From Candidatus Competibacteraceae bacterium (GTDB lineage: Bacteria > Pseudomonadota > Gammaproteobacteria > Competibacterales > Competibacteraceae): DNA of 64,000 nucleotides. A program made the translations under genes and the position numbers. Position 1 is the first letter of the stretch. Each line of letters begins with the position of its first letter. Location: NCBI GenBank assembly GCA_003989065.1, contig RXIW01000009.1:1-64000 (forward strand), written 5' to 3'. Shown piece after piece: positions 1 to 7,389 of the stretch. The notes under the pieces are model-generated. The model worked only from the letters and a program-made list of their open reading frames with translations, had not been told where the DNA came from and did no database searches.

Positions 1-1
1 T

Positions 2-427
2 GACGATTTACTCTCCCACCTAGACAAGGTACGCCGGACCGGTCCCGGTCGCTGGATCGCCCGTTGCCCTGCACACGATGACAAAGCCCCATCACTAACA
101 ATCCGCGAACTGGAAGATGGCCGCATCCTGGTGCACTGCTTCACCGGCTGTTCAACGTCCGCCGTGCTGGCCGCCGTAGGGCTGGAATTTGCCGACCTGT
201 ACCCCGAGCCGCTGCCCAATCTTCATGGGAAGCCTGAACGCCGCCCCTTCCCGGCCGCTGATGTGCTGCGCGCGCTGAACCGTGAGGTATTGATTGTTGC
301 CGCTGCCGCTGGCTTTCTGCTGGAAGGCCGTTCGATTTCCGATGAAGACCGCGCGCGGCTGGTGTTGGCCTTCGAACGGATTCAAGAGGCGGTCGCCTAC
401 TCGGGAGTAAACCAACATGGACGATAA
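2..427 (+). CDS. CHC2-type zinc-finger primase-like protein, 5' end missing
   Basis: The reading frame is open from base 2, so the gene starts before the window; 141 residues are visible. The front part has the zinc-finger pattern of phage and plasmid DNA primases: CPAHDD, then about 20 residues later HCFTGCS, supplying Cys, His, Cys, Cys ligands. An internal ATG at 131 lies after the first ligands and is unlikely to be the true start. The rest (FPAADVLRALNREVLIVAAA) is helical with no visible polymerase motifs, so this may be a stand-alone zinc-finger or regulatory primase subunit acting with the next gene, which starts 11 bases before this one ends. A role in replication of the element is inferred from this pairing. 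Confidence 0.75.
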   Translation, partial: DDLLSHLDKVRRTGPGRWIARCPAHDDKAPSLTIRELEDGRILVHCFTGCSTSAVLAAVGLEFADLYPEPLPNLHGKPERRPFPAADVLRALNREVLIVAAAAGFLLEGRSISDEDRARLVLAFERIQEAVAYSGVNQHGR

Positions 428-2519
428 GCGCGAACCCAGCGACCTTGAAAAGGTGGCCGATGGCATTGCCGACAAGATCAACCAAAAGGTGGTCAGCATC
501 GAAGAGGGCAAGGCCAAGACCTCCAAGCATCGCCGCAAGGACAAGACCACTGCGACCGACGAGGAATCCCCAAGATACGACTATGGTCCCACACGCCCGG
601 CGAAGGTTCGTGTAGTGGCCGGGGGATTGCCCGAGGCGACCGATGAAGCCGAACGGGCGCTCATTCAACACGACGCCGGTATCTACCAGCGCAGTGGTTA
701 TCTGTGTCGGATCAGTCACCAGCAAGCCGCCACCGTGCGCGGCATCACCCGACCCCGAGGCGCGATCACCATCACCCCCCTGGATCGCGACGCGGCATTA
801 GACAAACTGAACCGACTGATCTACTGGGAGAAATGGAACGAGAAGGCCAACGACTACAAGCGTTGCCATGCCCCAGCGGCCATCGCGCAAACGCTGTTGG
901 CCCGCTCTGGTGCCTGGAACTTCAAGGCCCTCATTGGCGTGGTCAGCGCTCCCACCCTACGCCCCGATGGCTCCATTCTTGATCAGCCGGGATACGACGA
1001 AACCACCGGCTTGTTCTTGGATACGCAAAGCGAAGTCTTTCCGCCCATACCCACCGATCCGACCCGCGAACAGGGTCAAGCGGCCTTGCGCTTCCTGAAC
1101 GAGGAACTGTTCAACCGGCCTTGCCTGAACAGCAATCGCCCGGAAGACCAAGGATTCAGTTTCACCGAACCCAGCGACCGCAGCGCCGCCCTAGCCGCCG
1201 TGTTGACTGCGCTGGTCCGCCCAAGCCTATCCACCGCGCCGCTCTTCCTGAGCAAGGCCACCCGCCCCGGCAGCGCCAAAACTCTGTTGGCTGATATCCC
1301 CGCCTTGGTCGCGACCGGTAGACCAGCGACTGTTTTCGAACTGGGTGCCGATGCCGACGAGGTGGAAAAACGGATGCTGTCGGTGCTGTTGGCCGGGGAC
1401 AGCGTGATCAATCTGGACAACCTGGAAATACCCTTGTCCGGTGCAACGCTCTGCAAGGTCCTGAGCGGGGAAACCATCACCGGCCGATTGCTGGGATTCA
1501 ACAAGACCGCCACCGTGCCCACTGCAGCGCTTTTTCTGGCCACCGGAAACAACGTTCAGGTGATCGGCGACATGAACCGCCGTGTAGTGGTCTGCAATCT
1601 CGACCCACAGTCAGAAGCCCCGGAAAGCCGCCAATATGACCGGAATCTGACCACATGGATACCTGAGCACCGCCCGCGCCTGGTGCAAGCCGGTTTGACG
1701 GCTCTGCGCGCCTATATCGCCGCTGGTCGCCCCCGCCAACCCTATCCGCCTATGGGCAGTTTCGAAGACTGGGACCTGATGGTTCGCCGCGCCCTGACCT
1801 GGCTGGGTGAAGCCGATCCACTTGCGGGCACGGCGCAACTGGAAGCCGCCGACCCGGTCCGCCGCAAGCTGCGCGCTTTGTTGGCCGCTTGGCATGAGGT
1901 CTTCCGCACCACCGGCGCGACCAGCAAGGAAGCGGTAACCCGCGCCAGCGAAACCCAGCTTGATGAGAAAGGCGACGAAGTGCGGCCCGCTCAAGCCCTT
2001 TGGGATGCCTTGACGGAACATTTCACGGACCGCCTAGGCAAGCTGAAAGCCCAGCTTGTGGGCGAATTTATTCGGAAATATGAACGCCGTGTGGAAGCGG
2101 GAATGCGGTTTGAGAATTTTGGAAGCACGGACAATCGCCAGATATGGCGCGTGGTGATTGTCGACGAACAACGATTCCAAAAATTTCACGCTAGTGGGAA
2201 ACAGGGTCATGAGGGTCATGAGGGTCAGGGGAAAACCGCAGGTGCCGGGAATGACCCCCATGACCCTCATGACCCCAAAACCTCCAGCTCTGAAAATTAT
2301 GGCGGTTTGAGAATGGCCGAGCTGTTACCCGCCCGCCTGGCCCAAGCCGCCGGACTGGATCTGGACGCCATGATGGGCGGCAAGCTGAGCGAGGACGATT
2401 GGGCAAAGCTGGCCGATGGCGCTGCGGACTTACAACGATGCCTGCAGCCTGATCAGCAGCAGCACCTGGCCGAACTGTTGGCGCGGATCGATGCTGCTGC
2501 CCAAGCGCCAGCACCGTAG
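417..2519 (+). CDS. Phage/satellite AAA+ helicase-like replication protein
   Basis: A 700-residue protein overlapping the primase gene by 11 bases. Residues 1-60 are charged and disordered. The core has a divergent P-loop (TRPGSAKTLL, about 282-291), a Walker B-like strand (VINLDNL, 330-336), a sensor-1 Asn (LATGNN, 374-379) and a paired Arg after it (MNRR, 386-389), as in DNA helicases of phages and satellites. The P-loop lacks the usual GKT glycine (AKT instead), so ATPase activity is not certain. Near residues 595-625 a GHEGHEG tract followed by DPHDPHDP is produced by an inverted repeat in the DNA (listed separately). The likely job is opening DNA for replication of the element together with the CHC2 protein. 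The exact family was not recognised. Confidence 0.7.
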   Translation: MDDKREPSDLEKVADGIADKINQKVVSIEEGKAKTSKHRRKDKTTATDEESPRYDYGPTRPAKVRVVAGGLPEATDEAERALIQHDAGIYQRSGYLCRISHQQAATVRGITRPRGAITITPLDRDAALDKLNRLIYWEKWNEKANDYKRCHAPAAIAQTLLARSGAWNFKALIGVVSAPTLRPDGSILDQPGYDETTGLFLDTQSEVFPPIPTDPTREQGQAALRFLNEELFNRPCLNSNRPEDQGFSFTEPSDRSAALAAVLTALVRPSLSTAPLFLSKATRPGSAKTLLADIPALVATGRPATVFELGADADEVEKRMLSVLLAGDSVINLDNLEIPLSGATLCKVLSGETITGRLLGFNKTATVPTAALFLATGNNVQVIGDMNRRVVVCNLDPQSEAPESRQYDRNLTTWIPEHRPRLVQAGLTALRAYIAAGRPRQPYPPMGSFEDWDLMVRRALTWLGEADPLAGTAQLEAADPVRRKLRALLAAWHEVFRTTGATSKEAVTRASETQLDEKGDEVRPAQALWDALTEHFTDRLGKLKAQLVGEFIRKYERRVEAGMRFENFGSTDNRQIWRVVIVDEQRFQKFHASGKQGHEGHEGQGKTAGAGNDPHDPHDPKTSSSENYGGLRMAELLPARLAQAAGLDLDAMMGGKLSEDDWAKLADGAADLQRCLQPDQQQHLAELLARIDAAAQAPAP
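2203..2276. repeat. 25-bp inverted repeat built from GGTCATGAG units, inside the helicase gene
   Basis: The left arm is 2203-2227 and the right arm 2252-2276, separated by 24 bases. The arms match at 23 of 25 positions. Each arm is itself made of about two and a half copies of a 9-base unit (GGTCATGAG on the left, its complement on the right). In the protein this gives GHEGHEG and DPHDPHDP. It could form a strong hairpin or act as paired direct repeats for a DNA-binding protein; which of these holds cannot be told from sequence. Confidence 0.8.
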
Positions 2520-2554
2520 TCGGTTCGATGCCGCTGGGGACCCTGGGGAATTTT

Positions 2555-2579
2555 CGCGACTACGGGTCGCAGAGTCGCG
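2555..2579. terminator. Hairpin between the helicase gene and the HTH gene
   Basis: Arms CGCGACT (2555-2561) and AGTCGCG (2573-2579) are perfectly complementary over an 11-base loop, and the flanking bases extend the pairing imperfectly. It lies in the 113-base gap after the helicase stop and is followed by an AT-rich stretch (2595-2625). There is no clean T-run right after the stem, so termination is only one reading; it could also be an operator for the next gene. Confidence 0.35.
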
Positions 2580-2632
2580 GAATTTCGCTAGGCATTGTCA
2601 AATATTTATCATTATAAAATAAGGTATTAGTT

Positions 2633-3091
2633 ATGAAGTTGACCCAATCTCGGTTAGCTGAAGCCCTTTTCATCTCACAATCCGCTGTAAGCCAGCTTGC
2701 TAAGCAAGGTATGCCAACAAACTCGGTTGAAGCGGCCCGCGCCTGGCGCGCGGCGAATTTAGCCCCCGCCCGCGTCAAGACCGATCCAAATTTGGTTCGG
2801 CTGGGATCGGGACCGCCACAGCTCGCCGCCTTGCTTCAGGAAGCCGAAGCGCACCTTGATGTGGGTGCAGACCTTGCGCCACTCCTGCCCGATTTGCGTG
2901 CGGCATTACGCCGGGTGCCCGCTGACCAGCGCGCCGCTGTCGCCATGAGCGCCGATTTATGGCAGGTGCTGACCGAGCACATTGCTCATGCGTTCGAGGA
3001 TTGCCCTTCTGAAGATCTTGAAGACAGCGCCGCGCAAGAGATCGGGAATTTTTGGTACTCCATGGCAGCTGGTGAGCCATGGACGCCCTGA
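2633..3091 (+). CDS. Small HTH protein resembling a phage terminase small subunit
   Basis: 152 residues starting with a helix-turn-helix: LTQSRLAEALFISQSAVSQL (residues 3-22) followed by KQGMP, the layout of Nu1-type terminase small subunits, in which the winged helix precedes a 'GMP' turn. The rest is helical and acidic with no recognised motif. It may recognise a packaging or replication site on the element; a plain transcriptional regulator is the alternative. The start is preceded by AAGG at 2621-2624 and an AT-rich stretch unlike the GC-rich surroundings. It overlaps the next gene by 13 bases, so the two are translated together. Confidence 0.6.
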   Translation: MKLTQSRLAEALFISQSAVSQLAKQGMPTNSVEAARAWRAANLAPARVKTDPNLVRLGSGPPQLAALLQEAEAHLDVGADLAPLLPDLRAALRRVPADQRAAVAMSADLWQVLTEHIAHAFEDCPSEDLEDSAAQEIGNFWYSMAAGEPWTP

Positions 3092-3399
3092 TATCGCGGT
3101 TACTTGTGGCCAGGAAGACCGGCCATGCACCGCCAGATTTAATTGATGCGGTACTGGAACACCTTCCGCGTGCCCTGCCCAGCGCCGACTGTCGCGCGGC
3201 ACGGGATCGGCTGTTGCGCGAAGCTGCCGCCCTGATTCCCGGCACGCCCTGGCGTCGTGCCGAAACCTTGGCCGCGCTCATCCAGCGGTTCCACAACCCT
3301 GTCGATGACCTACGCCGCCTGTTGTGGTTGGCCGAGCGAACGGGCGTACCGCTACCGAGATCCACCCGGCAGGTATTCCGCATCCTGACTGACACGTAA
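3079..3399 (+). CDS. Small protein of unknown function in the satellite-like element
   Basis: 106 residues, overlapping the HTH gene by 13 bases and ending 39 bases before the capsid gene. It is rich in Leu, Ala and Arg and predicted helical (for example HLPRALPSADCRAARDRLLR), with no membrane segment, signal peptide or recognised motif. Its place between a terminase-small-like protein and the capsid gene suggests a part in capsid assembly or DNA packaging, but nothing in the protein proves this. Codon use looks like that of its neighbours, and the overlap supports real translation. Confidence 0.55.
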   Translation: MDALISRLLVARKTGHAPPDLIDAVLEHLPRALPSADCRAARDRLLREAAALIPGTPWRRAETLAALIQRFHNPVDDLRRLLWLAERTGVPLPRSTRQVFRILTDT

Positions 3400-3400
3400 C

Positions 3401-3436
3401 GCCTAACGTTGTCAGTGACGTTGCGCTAGGTTAGGC
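3401..3436 (+). promoter_or_regulatory. Inverted repeat directly upstream of the capsid gene
   Basis: GCCTAAC (3401-3407) and GTTAGGC (3430-3436) are exact complements and sit just before the capsid ATG at 3439, spanning the ribosome-binding region (TAGG at 3427-3430). An RNA hairpin here could limit capsid translation, or the repeat could be an operator. The 22-base loop also holds two ACGTTG copies. The role is inferred from position only. Confidence 0.4.
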
Positions 3437-3438
3437 AT

Positions 3439-5397
3439 ATGGACATCTATGTTTATGACGAAATAGACCAAACCCTATCCAGAAACGCGGCCGAATCCCT
3501 GCACGAATCACCCCGTGAGGCGGTTACCGTTCACATCAATTCCTACGGCGGGTCGGTCAGTGATGCCCTTGCCGTCTACAACGCACTCCAGGCCCATTCA
3601 GGCCCGGTGACGATCTACGCTGAGGGCGTTGTTTTTAGCGCCGCCACCCTGATTGCCTGTGCTGGGCATTGCATCGCCTACAAAACCGCGCTGTTTGGGT
3701 TTCACAGCCCTTGGAGAAGAACGGTAGGCCATGCCGCTGACCACCGCGATGCCGCTGCCTCACTCGACAAATTTACCGACCACGCCGCCCAGATTTACGC
3801 GGCGAAGACCGGCAGGCCAGTTGCTGAAATGACAGCGCTGATGACTGCCCAAACGGAAACTTGGCTATCCGCCCAAGAGGCCAAGGATATGGGTTTCGTC
3901 AACGAAATCGTGGACCAAGCTACCGAACTCCGCCTTGGACCCATCACCCTACCTGCGAGATTTTCAACCATGCCGGGAACTACCCCAACAACTGCCGCAC
4001 CCGTCCATATGAGTCCATCCGCCATTGCGACGATGTGCGCCGATGAGCCTGCCGTCATTGCCGGGTTGCTCACCCAACCCAGGACCGAGGCCGAAGTTCG
4101 CGCCCGGCTCGAAGAGGCCCGTAATATTCGCCAACTTGCAAATTTACCAGGGATGGCGTCAAGGGCCGGGTTTTCAAATGCCGATATAGATCAATTGATT
4201 AGATCCGGTGTTGATGAGGATGGAGCAAAAAGTAAAATATGGAACGCTTTAGTCGCTGCCGATCAAGCCATTGGAGAGATCGACACCACGCCGCCGCCTC
4301 GTGGTGGATTCGGCAACCCAATCCCCTATGGCGGTCATGGTGACCAGTTTATCAGCGCGGCCTCTGATGCCCTGGCCGCGCGCATGGGTGCCGTGCCTAA
4401 GGCCATCCACCCCGCCGCCAATGATTTTCAGGACACCAGCCTAACCGGCATGGCTGCGTATTGCGTGAATGCTTCAGGAAAGCCCACGTTGGGGGTGAGC
4501 CGACAGCGGTTGGTCAACATGGCGATGACCACCAGCGATTTCCCCAGTCTGCTCAACGTCACGGCCAACAAAAGCTTGACGGCACGCTTTGAAGCGATGG
4601 CTGAAGATCACCGGCAGTTCTGCGAGTCTTCCAACCTGCCGGATTTCAAGCCAGCAACGGCGGTCAATGTGTCACTCCTGCCGGGCCTGGTGCTCAAGCC
4701 TGAAGCCGAAGCAATCGAATACGGCTCGATTTCTGATGGCTCCGAGACGTACAAGCTGGCGACCTATGCACGCGGTCTGTCGCTAAGTCGTGAGGCGATC
4801 ATCAACGACGATTTGCAGGCGTTTTCGAGTCTGATCGCCTCCGCTGCCAATGCGAGCGCACGCCTTGAACGCGACTTGGTGTTCAACGTACTGACCGCCA
4901 ACGCGGCCATGTCCGACACCGTAGCGCTGTTCCATGCCACCCATGGCAACCTGGACACCTCAGCCGCTGCGATCGACGTACCCGGATTGAACGCCGCGCG
5001 TGTCCTGATGCGAAACCAAAAAGATTCGGACGGCGGTTATGTGATGACGCAACCGGGTTTCATCATTTGCCCGGTAGTCCTGGAAGGCGATGCCGAGGCC
5101 CTGTTGGCCAGCATCACCTATCGACCGGCGACCAACACCGAGGTATCCACCCCGAAGTGGATTAAGAACCTCACCATCGTTTCGGACCCACGGCTTGATG
5201 TGGTCTCGGATTCGGTCTGGTATCTCCTCTCTACTCCCATCGTGGCACCGACCATTCGACTGGGATACCTGAATAACGTCACGTCCCCAACGGTCGAGAA
5301 TGACAAGGATTTCGACACCGACGTTTTGAAATACAAGATCCGCTTTGACGTGGTTGCCGCCGCTGTTGGATATGCTGGAGCGGTCAAGATGGCGTAG
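3439..5397 (+). CDS. ClpP-type prohead protease fused to a Mu-like major capsid protein
   Basis: 652 residues. Residues 1-165 are a ClpP-fold (S14) prohead protease: YGGSVSDALAVYNAL resembles the substrate-binding loop, the nucleophile is Ser67 in VVFSAAT, and the catalytic His is His89 in FGFHSP. A Pro/Thr-rich linker (about 175-190) and a helical scaffold-like stretch (about 210-280) follow. Residues about 330-652 resemble the Mu gpT-type major head subunit (for example TSDFPSLLNVTANKSL and the C-terminal VENDKDFDTDVLKYKIRFDV). Protease, scaffold and capsid in one chain is known from several phages; the protease would free the capsid part during head maturation. It is the only structural gene visible in the element. 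The start is an ATG just after a hairpin. Confidence 0.88.
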   Translation: MDIYVYDEIDQTLSRNAAESLHESPREAVTVHINSYGGSVSDALAVYNALQAHSGPVTIYAEGVVFSAATLIACAGHCIAYKTALFGFHSPWRRTVGHAADHRDAAASLDKFTDHAAQIYAAKTGRPVAEMTALMTAQTETWLSAQEAKDMGFVNEIVDQATELRLGPITLPARFSTMPGTTPTTAAPVHMSPSAIATMCADEPAVIAGLLTQPRTEAEVRARLEEARNIRQLANLPGMASRAGFSNADIDQLIRSGVDEDGAKSKIWNALVAADQAIGEIDTTPPPRGGFGNPIPYGGHGDQFISAASDALAARMGAVPKAIHPAANDFQDTSLTGMAAYCVNASGKPTLGVSRQRLVNMAMTTSDFPSLLNVTANKSLTARFEAMAEDHRQFCESSNLPDFKPATAVNVSLLPGLVLKPEAEAIEYGSISDGSETYKLATYARGLSLSREAIINDDLQAFSSLIASAANASARLERDLVFNVLTANAAMSDTVALFHATHGNLDTSAAAIDVPGLNAARVLMRNQKDSDGGYVMTQPGFIICPVVLEGDAEALLASITYRPATNTEVSTPKWIKNLTIVSDPRLDVVSDSVWYLLSTPIVAPTIRLGYLNNVTSPTVENDKDFDTDVLKYKIRFDVVAAAVGYAGAVKMA

Positions 5398-5434
5398 GTC
5401 GTAAGCATGTTCGTTCGTTGGTACTCCACCCTTC

Positions 5435-5698
5435 ATGAGCCCCAATCCCGAAAAATTGCCGTTGCGCTGGCATACCGACCCCAACAGCGGGGAACGCGCC
5501 TTGTTCCCCGCTCTGACACCCGCCCAGATTCAATGCCTGTTCGACCTGGCCGACCGGGACCGCCGCCGTAATCCCAAGCGTACCCAAACCCTGATCCGCT
5601 ATTGCGGTCGACGGTTCACGGTCGACGGAACTGCGCTTGGCCTGCGCTTGTGGTTCGGCAAGACCATGATATGCCGCCGCCTTGGGTTCGGGTTGTGA
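5435..5698 (+). CDS. Small hypothetical protein after the capsid gene
   Basis: 87 residues, 37 bases after the capsid stop and in the same direction, so probably the last gene of the element's visible operon. It is basic in its second half (RDRRRNPKRTQTLIRYCGRR) and has no membrane segment or recognised domain. No good ribosome-binding site precedes the ATG. Its position after the capsid gene would suit a small head-completion or DNA-binding protein, but this is a guess. Confidence 0.4.
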   Translation: MSPNPEKLPLRWHTDPNSGERALFPALTPAQIQCLFDLADRDRRRNPKRTQTLIRYCGRRFTVDGTALGLRLWFGKTMICRRLGFGL

Positions 5699-5731
5699 GG
5701 CTACACCTTGGAGGCGTCAGCGACCTGGCCT

Positions 5732-5755
5732 AATTCCGTCGAATTCGACGGAATT
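5732..5755. repeat. 24-bp perfect palindrome
   Basis: The sequence from 5732 to 5755 equals its own reverse complement with no loop, centred on GAATTC at 5741-5746. Symmetry stops at both ends (T5731 against G5756). No T-run follows, so it is not a standard terminator; a dimeric protein binding site or a replication or packaging signal is more likely. Confidence 0.85.
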
Positions 5756-5870
5756 GACCGCATACCACTGCCGCCAACTACCCAATACCGCACGATTCAA
5801 TACGAAATCCTGGCCTCATACTGCCCAGCGCTGGCGCGGTGGACCGTCTAAATGATGTCGTTACAACACG

Positions 5871-5899
5871 GTTATTACGTAATAACACGATTAAATCGT
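5871..5899. repeat. 16-bp palindrome adjoining a second 13-base hairpin
   Basis: GTTATTACGTAATAAC (5871-5886) is a perfect palindrome. It is followed at once by ACGATT-A-AATCGT (5887-5899), an odd-centred inverted repeat. Both are AT-rich islands in GC-rich DNA. Two abutting operators are a reasonable reading; no regulator gene is next to them in the visible part. Confidence 0.8.
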
Positions 5900-6221
5900 A
5901 ATGGCAGCATGGTGACGGCAAGGGTGGTTACTAGATAAGCCGCCGAGGTTACTGTACAAGACCTCATCCGCCGAGGCCCGCGCTGTCGAACCATCCGGGA
6001 TTACCAGAGAGTTCGAGTGCAGTGGCCCACCTCAATCATTCCATAGCGCCATGGTTGCCATGTAATTGCATGGCTTGGCACGTATGTGCCTAGGATCCGG
6101 CAAGGGTTATAGCCGGATCAAGGCCCATTGCTGGCCGGTGGCTAGCCTCTTCCAATGCACTTACCTTGCACTTACGGCCTGTTTCAAGCGAGCCAGCTTG
6201 TTAGCTAACCCATTGAAAACA

Positions 6222-6298
6222 TGGTGCCCCGAACAGGAATTGAACCTGTGACCTCACCCTTAGGAGGGGTGCGCTCTATCCAACTGAGCTACCGGGGC
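6222..6298 (-). tRNA. tRNA-Arg (anticodon CCU)
   Basis: Read on the minus strand, the sequence folds as a complete tRNA: acceptor GCCCCGG with TCGGGGC (one G-U pair), D stem GCTC/GAGC, anticodon stem CACCC/GGGTG with loop CTCCTAA giving anticodon CCT, T stem ACAGG/CCTGT with TTCAATT, and encoded CCA at 6222-6224. Its 3' end faces the mobile element, so it is the probable integration target; the gene remains intact. Confidence 0.96.
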
Positions 6299-6380
6299 CA
6301 ATTCGATGAGAAATTCAGGAGAGTCTTGCGACCCGTGACCGGGTTTAGGAGGATACGACGGGGACAAGGATAGCTGATGG

Positions 6381-6405
6381 CGATTCCGCCGAACAAGCGG
6401 AATCG
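6381..6405 (-). terminator. Hairpin downstream of the NRDE gene
   Basis: CGATTCCGC (6381-6389) pairs perfectly with GCGGAATCG (6397-6405) over a 7-base loop. It lies 170 bases beyond the minus-strand NRDE stop and before the tRNA-Arg gene. No T-run follows on the minus strand, so termination is possible but weakly supported. The rest of 6299-6574 shows nothing I can name. Confidence 0.3.
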
Positions 6406-6574
6406 TCGCATCCCACGATCCGCCGGAACGTCAGGTTGATCCGACTGCCCACCGCTTCACGGATCTTGGGGAGGTGATGCGCCAGCAATGTTAGGTGGCG
6501 CCCCAGGCGCTCACTGCTGAGCAATACCGGCAAGGTCGCTGCTGGGTGGGAGTCCGGTTGATCGCGAGACAGGG

Positions 6575-7348
6575 TTATCCTCCGGTTGGGGTAAACGGCC
6601 ATGGCAGCCGGAATTCACGCCGGCTGACATCGGCCCAGGTGGTTTCCACCATATGCGCTTGTCCGGTATCAGCGACTAGCAATACGGTAGAGGACCGGGT
6701 GCCGTAACCGGGCGCATCGATGAAGATCGGCGACAACCAGCGTTCCCATTCCAGTGGCACGCCGGTTTGCGGCAGCTCGGCGTCCGGGGCGAGGGTGCGA
6801 TCGGCCAGCACGGCCAGCAGGTCGTCCGGTCCGGGAACAGGCCGCTGCTCCAGCGTGCGGCGCATGAGCGCCAAGCCGCGTTTCAGCTTGGGCCAGGGAG
6901 TGTCCAACAGGCGATTGCTGAGACCATGCCAGCCAGGCGTCAAGGCTTGGGGAGCTCCGGCGTCATTGGAGTAACAATACAGACCGTGGGCGTCGCCGAT
7001 CAGCAGATTGAAGCCGTTGTAGGCGCTGGCCTGGGACGCCAGCCGGGCTAGGTAGTCCTCGACCGGCTGATCTCCTTGCAGGTAGTCGCTCACCAAATGG
7101 CCGCGCGATGGCGCGTGCGGCAATACCCGGCTCGGGTCGCGATAGTTGGTGAGGGCGGCGAAGCGACCGCTACGGCTAATACCCATCCAGGTTCCGCCCT
7201 GTTGGAGATCACGACCGGCCAGTATTTGGGGCGCATCGCTCCAGAAGGCCAGCGGCGCAGTGGGTCGATCGTGAAATTCATCGCGGTTGGCCGCGATCAG
7301 CAGTGGATAGCCAGGGTGGCAGCGATAGGCAATCAGAATCAGGCACAT
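6575..7348 (-). CDS. NRDE (TANGO2-like) family protein
   Basis: 257 residues starting at the ATG at 7348, which gives the family's typical amino terminus MCLILIAYRCHPGYPLLIAA followed by NRDEFHDRP. Cys2 as a possible N-terminal nucleophile and the NRDE motif define the family, which has an Ntn-hydrolase-like look and includes human TANGO2; the biochemical role is unsettled, with haem handling proposed for the eukaryotic members. GGTWMGIS, ALTNYRDP and GHLVSDYL are further family motifs. A longer upstream frame exists but runs back through the response-regulator gene and is not used. It lies 41 bases after that gene on the same strand, so the two may share a transcript. Confidence 0.88.
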   Translation of the reverse strand: MCLILIAYRCHPGYPLLIAANRDEFHDRPTAPLAFWSDAPQILAGRDLQQGGTWMGISRSGRFAALTNYRDPSRVLPHAPSRGHLVSDYLQGDQPVEDYLARLASQASAYNGFNLLIGDAHGLYCYSNDAGAPQALTPGWHGLSNRLLDTPWPKLKRGLALMRRTLEQRPVPGPDDLLAVLADRTLAPDAELPQTGVPLEWERWLSPIFIDAPGYGTRSSTVLLVADTGQAHMVETTWADVSRREFRLPWPFTPTGG

Positions 7349-7389
7349 GAGATTCGGGTCGGTCGGTTTGACAGGGGTGAAATCGGCAT

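Larger units (their letters stand above)
5699..6221. other. Noncoding, palindrome-rich right end of the element
   Basis: No convincing gene in 523 bases. It holds a 24-bp perfect palindrome (5732-5755), a 16-bp perfect palindrome next to a 13-base hairpin (5871-5899), a GGCAC/GTGCC hairpin (6077-6090), and an inverted repeat GATCCGGC/GCCGGATC (6094-6101 and 6112-6119). A near-tandem TGCACTTAC repeat lies at about 6155-6175. This density of symmetrical sites next to the presumed attachment site would suit an element end with integration, replication or packaging sites; none can be named. Confidence 0.6.
1..6246. mobile_element. Right part of an integrated phage-satellite-like element at tRNA-Arg(CCU)
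   Basis: All genes from the left edge to about 5.7 kb point the same way and are of mobile-element type: CHC2 primase fragment, AAA+ helicase-like protein, small HTH protein, and a prohead protease fused to a capsid protein. The next feature is a tRNA-Arg whose 3' end faces the element, the usual arrangement for integration into a tRNA 3' end. No integrase, portal, large terminase or tail gene is visible, so either they lie beyond the left edge or the element borrows them from a helper phage. The right boundary near 6222-6246, inside the tRNA 3' half, is inferred; the left attachment copy is outside the window. Confidence 0.65.

Noticed and set aside
6066-6251. Short plus-strand frame running into the tRNA-Arg gene
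   Set aside because: It reads antisense through the tRNA 3' end, a common spurious prediction.
6345-6602. 85-residue minus-strand frame overlapping the NRDE gene end
   Set aside because: No ribosome-binding site, no motif, and it contains the hairpin at 6381-6405.
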